A stretch of 64,000 nucleotides of DNA, from assembly GCA_963971405.1 (NCBI GenBank), contig OZ020491.1:20454855-20518854 (forward strand), given 5' to 3'. This document shows positions 55,463-64,000 of this stretch, piece after piece (position 1 is the stretch's first letter; each line of letters starts with the position of its first letter). The notes beneath the pieces are model-generated. The model was not told the origin of the DNA. It made no database searches and worked only from the letters and a program-made list of their open reading frames with translations. The stretch is from Psococerastis gibbosa. Lineage: Eukaryota; Arthropoda; Insecta; Psocodea; Psocidae. A program made the translations under genes and the position numbers.

Positions 55463-58400
55463 GTATGTACCGATAATGTTGTAGCCATTGTCGATGTGTG
55501 TCGATTCCTTGTCACCTCCGAACTAATCGTGTGACTTTACTATGTTCCCCAAGTGTTTTTCGCTATAATCAGAAGGTCCACCCTGTCAGTCAACTCCCAT
55601 TTTCCCTGAGGTGAAGGAGTCGGCCCTTAGGGTGCCTCACAATAAACTTACAACAAACAAACTCACTCCCCCCTGCCGGGGTGACTGGGTTGCCTGAAAG
55701 AGAAAAACCTGAAATCAGGAGTTGGAAAACAACAACAAACACCCATACTTAGATAACGTATTTAAATATTTGATAGAAGGAATTGTAAAAGCCGCATGCC
55801 GTAGGCTATATTCCCATTTAACATGTTTTATGGTAGGTACACGCAACATGCCCACCAGCCGCGTTGTCCTCTATATATTTTTAATTTTAAATATTTTTCT
55901 TCATTTTCTTCTAGTCAAATATAAGCCAAAGCGAATATTCATTCAAACACCGCCTGCTGTTTGAGACATCCAGGAGGAACAAAATTAGAAGACTGAGAGA
56001 AAGAGGGCAGAGGGGCAACGGGGTACCTAGAAAGCGGCTCCATGTCTTTACGCCAATAGGTAAGTTTGCAACTATTCAACGGCGTCCACAGCCAACAGCG
56101 GCAAAGCCAATACAATGAGGACTTGGCCGCTGGCATGTGCCGCTGAGCCAGCGGTTTGCCGCAGAAAGTCGCTAAATGTCGGTCTCCATCCAGGAAGCCA
56201 GCAAGAGCGGGTAGTGTGGACGTGCCAACCGTTGCGTTGGCTTCACGCAGCACGCAGGTACATCATCCTAGTAAATCCTCCTCGTCTGACATTTTGCGGC
56301 TGAATGCCAACGCTCGGTGTGGGCGGAAAGCGAACAATCAAGGCAACAATCAAAGAATTTTATTTTCAAGGCATTTTATGCTCCTATCCTCGGTTCGGTC
56401 CGACTAAATATCCGGATCGAATCCATCAGAGATTAATTGCATATGCAACAATTAGCAGCAATTAATCTATGTGGAATTAATCTGGGCGGAATTAATCTAA
56501 GCGAAACATATTTGGCTCCATTGAGCCCATAATGACAAATCAGTTGAATGTCTTCTTCTTTGGAGGAATTGGGTTAGCTTTAATGCCTTATTTAAATGGT
56601 TCAAATAATCCCCCAGGTAAGATATTTTTTGGGCTTGCTGATCGTGCTAGGGTTGCTAGACTAACGTACTAGACTCTAGAGTACATAGAGACCATTAACG
56701 TCTAAAGATAAGTAGCAACGGACTTCGATGGCATAGTGGTATCTTGTTCGTACTTGTGCGAGTCTCTACACATTATGCGATCGGTGACCTGTCATAACTC
56801 AACACAAGTACCTACAGAGGCGACTGAAGAGGTTATTCGGATACATTCATTGAATTGTTTGTATGCGAATAATATTTTATATTACCAACAAAAAAAAAAA
56901 CCTTTCGCGCAAAGATAATTCGGCTGGTGCTGGCTCAGAACAACCGATTCAAAATTGTCGTTCTTTATTATGAAGCTCTTGATAACATCATTCTCAACCA
57001 ATTTCAAAAGAAATTTAAATCGAAGGATCCTGGCAAAATGCCAGAATATTTAAGCTCCTACAAACACTCGAGATTTCTGAATGGCCCCCACTTAAAATAT
57101 GACTGCTGATGCTCATACAGATGATTATTGAAACATTAACATAATTTGTTTCTTTTGAAAACTCATTTACATTATTGCTACATTCAACTAAATTTATGGT
57201 GACTTTTATCATTTCAAATTCCACATTCTTCTTCGTGTTTACCTTTCGTCTTTAAACGGTCATTGATCATTAATTGGGAGCCACTATTTTGTGTGGTCCA
57301 TAGGGTAAAGTTTAGGACATTTCCTAGGCCAACGAAAATACTATTAATACATTGTACAATGAAGTTGAGATTCATCTAATCTTCGCAAAAAAATTAAAAA
57401 ACTCATTATCATAAAATATATAAATTAATATAGCCTATCTACAGCTCAGGCGTCTTAAATTTTTGATAAGTCTTTCGTAGTAAATTAATACAAAAATTAA
57501 AATGTAAGTTATCAGATTATGGGATGCCCCAACACTTCCTTTAAGGATGTCACAGATCACGAATGTCCCTGCCACCAATTGTTATTGTTTGTTGTTGACA
57601 CATAATAGAAATATAGAATGGAAAATAGAATGAAATTGACCCAGTTTAAAATGCTCGGAAGAAAGAAGTAGAAAAAATAGACCCGACTCGAGAAATGTTA
57701 TGATTGCGATGACTTTACCTCGAAGAGTTATTAAATTATAACCGGTGCTTTAATCTACTGTGTTATTTGCTTTGAACTTTTCGCGACGAGCTTTCAAACG
57801 CAGCTGTGTTTTCAAAGCAAAGATTTCACAGCTTTAAATAAATCCTCATCGTTTTATGATTTATATCGCAGTTCAACGCCTTCGCATTACACACGTGTTA
57901 TCAATTAGTTTTGTCCCCGAAGTTTACAGCCTTCGATGGCATGTTCGTACTTAATGTGCGAGTCTCTACACATCAAGCGATCAAAGACCTGTCGTAACTC
58001 AACACCGGTATTTGTATGATAGGTATTTTTTTAAAAAGAGGTTCAGTGATATCGACTTTGACTTTAGATTCAAGTGTGAGGAACTCGATAACGGAGCAGG
58101 TTAAATTTATTAATGGCTGGTCAGCTAAGCCAATGCTTGCCATGAAAAATAAAATTAAGGAAATTTTGAAATTTGGATCCAGTTACTGCTAGTAGGGGCT
58201 AAATCTCCATGTATTCGCTTTTTGTATGGGCTATTTAACCTGAATTTTAGTGCTAACAATCAAGGCCGTAGCCAGGATGTTTTTGGGAGGGGGGGGGGTT
58301 GCAGAAATTTCATTTGGTATTACATAGTACTTTTTATTTTTCCTCTCAAAATCCGGTTCTACGAAGTGCCAAGCCATTTGATTTCGGAGGAGGGGGGGGG

Positions 58401-61400
58401 GGAGTTTGAACCCCCATGAACCCTCCCCCTGGCTACGGCCTTGCTAACAATCTTCCTTTTATACTGATAGATCAGTAGATCAAAATCTAAAACAGCAAGT
58501 ATCAGCGAAAAGATGGGCTGAATCCCAAGTAAGCAGCGTCAAAACTATAGCTCACACAATAGATTTTAGAAATTGCCTCTGCTCGGTTCATTGGACCTGG
58601 GAGGAAAATGCTACGTACTCCAGGGTACTAGTTGTTGCTGTTCAATGGGCCTACGTCAGTGAACAAAAACGAATAATTATTATTATTATGCTCAACAAAA
58701 TTATTATAGAATAAGATAATCCAGCTCATACTTATACACTTGCCAAAAGAGCCTTAACTAAAGGCAAAAGAAGACACCAAAATTCTTATTGGTGAATAAC
58801 TCCACACGCCTAAAACAGAAGTCAATGGATATGGGAAAAGAGAAATATCTCAAACACACATGAATTTTAGAATCAGTATGAGACGCAAAAACAACTGTGG
58901 TGGTTTACAAACAATCAGGGTGGTCTTATTTTGGGGGACAGAGGAAACCAAGGGTTTATCGCCACCCTAAATATTTAAATTTGGATTAGCAGCCCCACTT
59001 GAAACATCATTTAATTGGCGCCAATATAATGAGACTATTAGGGAAAGAGGGGAACGCATTTTAATTATTTATCATCACTCACTTTTGAATAAAAGTCCCA
59101 TGCTCACTGAGGTGCCTACTGCCTCTAAAGTAACAGGCTCACCCCCCCCCCCCCCCCCCCCCGCCAGGTTGACAGGGTTGCTTAGTGGCAGAAAAGAAAG
59201 AAAGAAAATTGTCTTTAGTTTCTATATGGGCTAATTTTAGGCCTTACAAACAACCCATTGCTCAAAGCAGGCGTTGGTAAATGAAAACAAACAAATGAAA
59301 ACAAACGTATCCAGCAAACTTCTATCTGTGATTTTGCGTTCAGCACTATCCTTTCGGGACTCCTTTCAGGACTCCACTCGCAGGACTCCACTCGCAGGAC
59401 TCCATTCAGGACTCCCTTCAAGAATGAAGGCATAAGGTTGCCTACCCATTATAGGATTGGTGGACCCACGCCCGGCAAAATTTATTTTTATTTCGAGCCT
59501 TGTACCTCAACCCTACGTTTCATGGCCCAATACCGTAGAAAAATAAATCCGCGGGAGTTTCCAGTTGGGGTACAGTATAGTGCTCTATATAGGACATGAA
59601 TGAATGAAAGAACGTGTATTAAATATATAAAAAACAATTTAAACACAACAATTGTAAGGCCACACAAGAAGACCTATATAACAATTTTTCCTACCCTAAA
59701 ACTAAATAAAAAATAAAAAAATACAATTAGACATACAAACTATTAAGCTAAACTTACATATTAATGACAAATCTCTCATAAACACTTATAACAGTCTAGT
59801 CCACTACTTCAAATAAGGATTCCACCATCAGCCCAAACGAATTTGGATAATTCAGTTATTGACAGAGACCCAGGACAAATATCTAGTACGTTAAATAATT
59901 TCGGTGCTATGTATTGGTAGGATTTGGTAAAAGGTGCTATGTATGCTCTAGGTACTACAAGGTGTTCAATTCTTCTTCTTCTTCTTCTTCTTCTTCAACA
60001 TATTCACTGAGATGGGAAATTCGCTTCCCGCTAAAAATATATTCTTTTAATTTCTGTTGCCACTCAACACGTCTCGTATGATCAGCCATTGAATAAACGT
60101 ATCAGGTGGCTAGAGAATTCAAAAAATATTTTTGGCGCGCTCAAATAACCCATCTCTCTTATATTGTACTTTAGAGTAAAGTTTGAAGGCAAAAACATGC
60201 AGGTGCTAAATAGTGTGAGTTGTAAAGTGATTTCACATATTATTATTTATGCATTTTCTAATCCCCACTGCTGAGGAAAAGTAGTGTATAAGCCTTATAA
60301 CCAACTGGTTGTGCCTGCTATAATGAGAAACTAGTCCAGACAAGTTGCCTAAAGCCCACACGCATTTAATAAGTCAGGCGAGACCTAATATTTTACTGGG
60401 GATTGCAAGTCGTAAAATATATTAACTGATTTCAACACATTACCATGCTTAATGAACGTAGCCTATTCCTCATGATTGCATAACCAACAGATGTTTAAAA
60501 ATTGAGATATTTATTACGGTATTAGTTTGTTTATTCAACGATATCCCAATTTATGAATGGTCCTAACTTCGCCAGTGGGTCAAACTTAATAAAAACAAAA
60601 ACAAAAACGACGAGACATGCGGCAACCCAATGTGGACTGCAGCCTTATTATGGCGATATGGGATTAACATAATACCGGGGTTTATTTTTTAATATCGCAT
60701 TAGGCGGCTATTCCACCGGCAATTTTATTTCATTTGTGATTTGAGATAATTTTTTTGTTTTTTGTTTTAAGGAGACTTTTATGTTGATGCTTAACTTATC
60801 TATTATAAATTAAGTTATAATATGGTAGAGACTTGTCAATGATGTCTGCTACCATATTATAACTTAATTTATAATAGATAATAAGTTAAGTATCTACATA
60901 GTAGTCTCCTTAAAACAAAACAAACAAAAAATCGCAAATCACAAATGAGTTAAATTCGCCGGTGAAATTGCCGCCTAAGGAAGGTGTCACGTGACGGTGT
61001 TAAAATATGCACCGGAAATTCAAAATAATAAAGTATTAGAATACCTACAAGAGAATGGTTGCATTGTTACATAATTATTGAAGGATATACTATTACTATA
61101 AAGATTAAAATGTACAGGTAGAATTTTGAAATATAATAAATAAATAAGGACTTTTTATTGTTTCTATTACTAAGCCAACCTAGCGGAGTTAGGGCTATAA
61201 AACCCTCTCTTACACCCAACTAGGATTACCCGGGACCGCCTGCTTTACATGCCCTCCGAAGCATGACCAGACAATGTAGCCAGTGTGACTCTCGAACCAA
61301 CAACCTTTCGGGTGGAAGTCAGAGTCCGTAGCACTTTTATTTTTCAATTTTATTTAATTTTTAATTATTAAATTTATATTTAATTAATTATTAATTAATG

Positions 61401-64000
61401 TGTCTAGATCTAAGGGAGAAATAATTTGAGACTCACCAAAAATATTAATAGGCCTATAGTAAATTCATAAGATACCTAATAACAAAAAAAAATTGAATAA
61501 AACTCAACTTTTCAACAAAAAAAAGTACCTTTTAAACTTACAAAAAAAACTTGTGACCCCCCCCCCCCTAAATTTTCGGCTGGATCCGCCGTTGTCAGCA
61601 AACAAGCTCTGCAACCGAATTTTCCCCCTATACCAATGATGGTAAGTTACCCTTCTTTGAGTGGACCTGGAGCCTCAACCTTCCATTACCTTAGTATAGT
61701 CATTGAATATATAACACTAGTGTTATAACACTAGTGTTATATATTCAATGGTATAGTGTTCTCCAGCAACTAAATCTATTCATGACCAGCTTAATAAAGA
61801 TTATTTATTACAATATAAATAATAATATATAATATAATTAGTTATATTTCGTTAATAAAGAAAATTTAGTCCCTTCCCTGTACCAATGGGTTATTCCCCC
61901 CCCCCCCCCCTATTGCAAACTCGAATGTATTATTCCAATATTCAAGTGTGCAATAGGGGGGTGTGTAATGAGTGCTATTATGTATCATATAAATTGAAAT
62001 TCTTTCTTTTTGTTTCAGGGGACAAATTAGTAGATTCGGAAGATGGGGAAACTCATCTGTTCACATACAACTTGGATGATCCTGAGATTGGAGACAATCA
62101 AAAAAGTGCCAAAAACAGTATTACTGATATTGAAGACGCCGAAATACGCTTTATGCTAATTCCAACGAGGTGTTCTCATTCCAGACAAGTTACATTCTCT
62201 GTAATGGAGGTTAGTATTGCAGTTCCGTCTCTATTTTACCCAGTCACAGGTGAGGTGTCACGTGATGGTGTTAAAATATGTGCGGGAAATTCAAATTAAT
62301 AAATGATTGGAATACAAGAGAATGGTTGAATTATTTACCAGCCGAAGGAAATATTTATTCTATGGGAAATACTAATAAACATTAAAATGTACAGGTAGAA
62401 TTTTGAAATATAAAAAGAATTTTAATTAATCTGTCTACGTATCTAAGGGAGAAAAAAAAATGAAAACTCACCAATAATATTAATTTATCAATTTGAATTT
62501 CCCGCGCATTTTGCACTTTATTTGTTTAAAACAATTGAATGAACCCCGGTATTATAATAATCCCAAATCGAAGGGGAATAGTGAAAGGAAGCTATGGAAA
62601 AATGAAAGGAAATGTAACTGAAACCCGAGTCTCCGCATTGTGGTGGTACGTAGTGGCGTAGCCAAGGGGGGGGGGGGTCAGCTGAGTCTGGACCCCCCCC
62701 CCCAAATTTAGCAAATTTTTCAGGCATTTATTTAAAAAATTACCCCGGGGAGATCCCAGTCATTTGTTTCCAGTTTTGTTATGAAAGTTATCGTCTGCAA
62801 AATCAAAATTGTTCTGCCGACAAACTATTTTAGGACTATTTAAAAAAAAAAAAACATTCCCTGGGGTAGCCCCTGGGCCCCCTTGTTAGCTGTAATCACA
62901 GAACAACATAATAATATTCTTCACATGCAAAATATAAACATAACTGTTTTCAAAGTGCGTAAATTCCACTCCAAATAATTCTCCCGGGGGAGACAACCTG
63001 GCCCCCCTGTCTTGCAGTAGGCCTACTATTTGGCTGTACAACCTAATAGTTATTAGGATACATTACGAGACGTATTTACACATCAAACTCCACAATTTCA
63101 AGCCTATTTTTTTTTCAAAACCCTTTCCCCTTCGGCCTCCCGAACCCTCGGGTGCATGGGCAAGGAAATTAAGATCATGGGTACCCCTAATTAGATTTCG
63201 GTTATAACGAGGAGGTTACCTCTTCAACCAAAGTTAATTTAATGTCAGTGTTATATATACCATATAATACTGCAATAGATTGTTTTTTACTAGCCTACCA
63301 CCGTCCCACAACTTTCCAGTCCCTATCAAACCAGCAAATCTCTGCATATCCCGACAGAGTTTTCGGCAGTCTCTATCATCTCTTTGAGGCCATCGAACGT
63401 AGGTAGCAACAGCAGGATGCACAATGCTCAGATTGTTCATTTCGACAAGCTGTTGCAAGTCAGAGATTCCATCAAGAAGCACTAAATTTTATGTCTCAAT
63501 AAGCTATGCTAGGCTTCTGTTCACATTACTGTATAAACTAATTCCAATCTTCTTCATTTTGTGAACAGGATGAGACAACGGTGGATGTAGATGCCTGCCG
63601 AATACGATGGGAATCCTTAAGCGTTCGCACCTTAAATCCAAGCACACGAACGCCGCTCACGGTTACCTGTAAAGACTGCGCTTCCAAAGGCGTCACCTAC
63701 TCAGCCCCGTACCTGAACGTCATCACATCGACTGTACCTAAAACACGTTCGCGAAGACGAGCCAAGAGGCAAAAAACTAACAAAAAAATACCAAAATGTG
63801 ACAGACAACCGCTTACGATCCGGTTTAAAGATATCAAAGCTTACTCACTCATTATGTCCCCCACCCAGGCCGACATTGGTATGTGTGCGGGGAGGTGCGT
63901 CGCGCCGCTATATGCCCATAATGCACATACAATTCTGCATTATGCGTTGTTCAAAAAAGGTTTTGTTAATAAGAGACCGTGCTGTGCGCCTTACGAATAT
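55115..64000 (+). CDS. TGF-beta/BMP superfamily ligand precursor, 5' and central part (gene runs off right edge)
   Basis: A secreted dimeric growth factor that would signal through type I/II receptor kinases. Proposed join: 55115..55462 (5' end uncertain), 55915..56059, 62019..62209, 63569..>64000; introns are GT-AG and phases 0, 1, 0 agree. The propeptide includes a hydrophobic leader-like stretch, YSFKHRLLFETSRR and RKRLHVFTPIG-DKLVDSEDG, typical of a TGF-beta propeptide core. A furin-type site RSRRRAKR ends at 63769. The mature part starts CDRQPLTIRFKDI, then MCAGRC and RPCC, matching the cystine-knot framework. The usual Trp pair after the first strand (the W-x-x-W-I word) is replaced by AYSLIM, so the ligand is divergent. 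I cannot assign a subfamily. Confidence 0.82.
55515..55700 (+). repeat. SINE-B 3' part, in ligand intron 1
   Basis: Contains CACCTCCGAACTAATCGTGT and a diverged CACTATAATCAGGAGGTCC word, then the 3' extension seen at 22374. It begins just after the candidate exon's donor. Confidence 0.7.
55915..56059 (+). CDS. Ligand gene propeptide exon
   Basis: 145 nt after a strong TTCATTTTCTTCTAG acceptor and before GTAAGT. It encodes SNISQSEYSFKHRLLFETSR and an Arg-rich stretch ending RKRLHVFTPI plus one base. The last base joins the next exon to make GGG GAC AAA, so phases fit exactly. Confidence 0.78.
56724..56893 (+). repeat. SINE-C copy
   Basis: Head CTTCGATGGCATAGTGGTAT (A-box-like) with body ACCTGTCATAACTCAACACA and GAAGAGGTTATTCGGATACA, then an A-rich tail. 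Other copies: 57934-58016 (+), 2215-2366 (-), 25838-25945 (-). Confidence 0.65.
56894..58252. other. Ligand intron, AT-rich, SINE-C fragment
   Basis: Apart from the SINE-C piece at 57934-58016, nothing recognisable lies here. Confidence 0.4.
58261..58443. mobile_element. hAT MITE, 183 bp, perfect 8-bp target duplication
   Basis: Starts CAAGGCCGTAGCCAGG and ends CCTGGCTACGGCCTTG. Flanked by CTAACAAT at 58253-58260 and 58444-58451. G10 and G11 tracts sit just inside each end. Complete and very cleanly inserted. Confidence 0.92.
58452..60700. other. Ligand intron; low-complexity tracts only
   Basis: Contains a C19 run (59144-59162) and a (CTT)n tract (59968-59996). I found no coding exon or clear transposon. 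Confidence 0.4.
60703..60975. mobile_element. MITE with GGCGGC ends, TA target
   Basis: Left GGCGGCTATTCCACCGGCAA and right GCCGGTGAAATTGCCGCC are inverted repeats. Large internal mirrored block CTACCATATTATAACTTAAT. TA at both flanks. The family includes 20868-21254. Confidence 0.8.
60980..61460 (+). repeat. Dispersed repeat (GGTGTCACGTGACGG start), split by SINE-A
   Basis: Matches 62246-62520: GTGTCACGTGA-GGTGTTAAAAT, GTACAGGTAGAATTTTGAAA and CTAAGGGAGAAA blocks in the same order. A SINE-A interrupts the copy at 61136-61334. Confidence 0.75.
61136..61334 (-). repeat. SINE-A copy
   Basis: Minus-strand copy with B box GGTTCGAGAGTCAC (one change) and body as in 21992. The head is partly truncated. 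Confidence 0.8.
61701..61750. repeat. Perfect 50-bp palindrome
   Basis: The sequence equals its own reverse complement over 50 bp: arm CATTGAATATATAACACTAG then TGTTA, then the mirror. It contains two ACTAGT sites. Confidence 0.95.
62019..62209 (+). CDS. Ligand gene propeptide exon (DKLVDSEDG)
   Basis: 191 nt; acceptor TTTTTGTTTCAG and donor GTTAGT. It encodes (G)DKLVDSEDGETHLFTYNLDD through CSHSRQVTFSVME. Length and phase (2 in, 0 out) match the flanking exons. Confidence 0.85.
62246..62520 (+). repeat. Dispersed repeat with GCGGGAAATTCAAATT inverted ends
   Basis: Left GTGCGGGAAATTCAAATTAA and right TTTGAATTTCCCGCGCATTT are inverted repeats. Same family as 60980-61460 and fragments near 14960 and 20775. 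Confidence 0.7.
62647..63190 (+). repeat. G/C-tract hAT-like repeat, ligand intron
   Basis: Starts TAGTGGCGTAGCCAAGG, followed by G11 and C10 runs; related to 15497-15893. No right terminus found. Confidence 0.55.
63569..64000 (+). CDS. Ligand gene: C-terminal propeptide, furin site and mature domain (cut by window edge)
   Basis: Acceptor TTTTGTGAACAG; open to the window end (144 codons). The propeptide segment has CRIRWESLSVRTLN and a C-x-x-C word. The furin site RSRRRAKR ends at 63769. The mature portion shows CDRQPLTIRF, MCAGRC and KRPCC-APYEY, i.e. cysteines at five of the expected knot positions, with the last C-x-C expected beyond the window. The normally conserved Trp residues of finger 1 are missing. 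Confidence 0.9.

Noticed and set aside
63234-63482. 82-codon minus-strand frame inside the last ligand intron
   Set aside because: Looks somewhat protein-like but I recognise no family and there are no supporting splice sites; may be an old exon or transposon remnant.

Overview
The window comes from an AT-rich, intron-containing animal genome, most likely an invertebrate. The evidence is two conserved animal genes split by canonical GT-AG introns, embedded in a dense mixture of tRNA-derived SINEs, MITEs, hAT-like non-autonomous transposons and decayed LINE fragments. I cannot name the species. TTAGG-like words at the core of the large element hint at an arthropod, but they sit in the mobile element and not in host DNA.

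Layout. (1) Positions 1-6655, minus strand: the first eight coding exons, about 416 codons, of the anaphase-promoting complex subunit APC7, a TPR protein. The gene runs off the left edge. (2) Positions 6656-27701: no host gene seen; nested repeats. (3) Positions 27702-42252: the most striking object in the window, a near-perfect 14.5 kb palindrome flanked by the 6-bp direct repeat AAACAC. Each arm carries an intact 101-codon gene for a small basic protein, perhaps an OB-fold ssDNA-binding protein, and an intact 1326-codon family B DNA polymerase with N-terminal zinc fingers and an endonuclease VII-like HNH module. The arms meet in a 155-bp-period array rich in TTAGG-like words. The left contig reads 63 bp through the apex, then a 200-N gap follows. 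(4) Positions 42259-55100: more repeats, including a hAT element with GGGTCGCGACCC-type ends and LINE 3' fragments. (5) Positions 55115-64000, plus strand: four phase-compatible exons of a secreted TGF-beta/BMP superfamily ligand. The window ends inside the mature cystine-knot domain.

How the parts relate. APC7 and the ligand gene are unrelated, divergently oriented host genes. The palindrome is a recent insertion between them: its two polymerase copies have identical translations and its termini and target duplication are intact. Its polymerase and small gene share a homologous ~105-bp 5' module, so they are probably co-expressed as a minimal replication cassette. No integrase, packaging ATPase, protease or capsid gene is visible. 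By symmetry the gap should hold only about 265 bp of arm sequence. I therefore favour a replication-module-only, head-to-head element that resembles Maverick/Polinton elements in its 6-bp target duplication and AG...CT ends but lacks their gene set. An assembly artefact remains possible, but distinct flanks, the duplication and small arm-to-arm differences argue against it.
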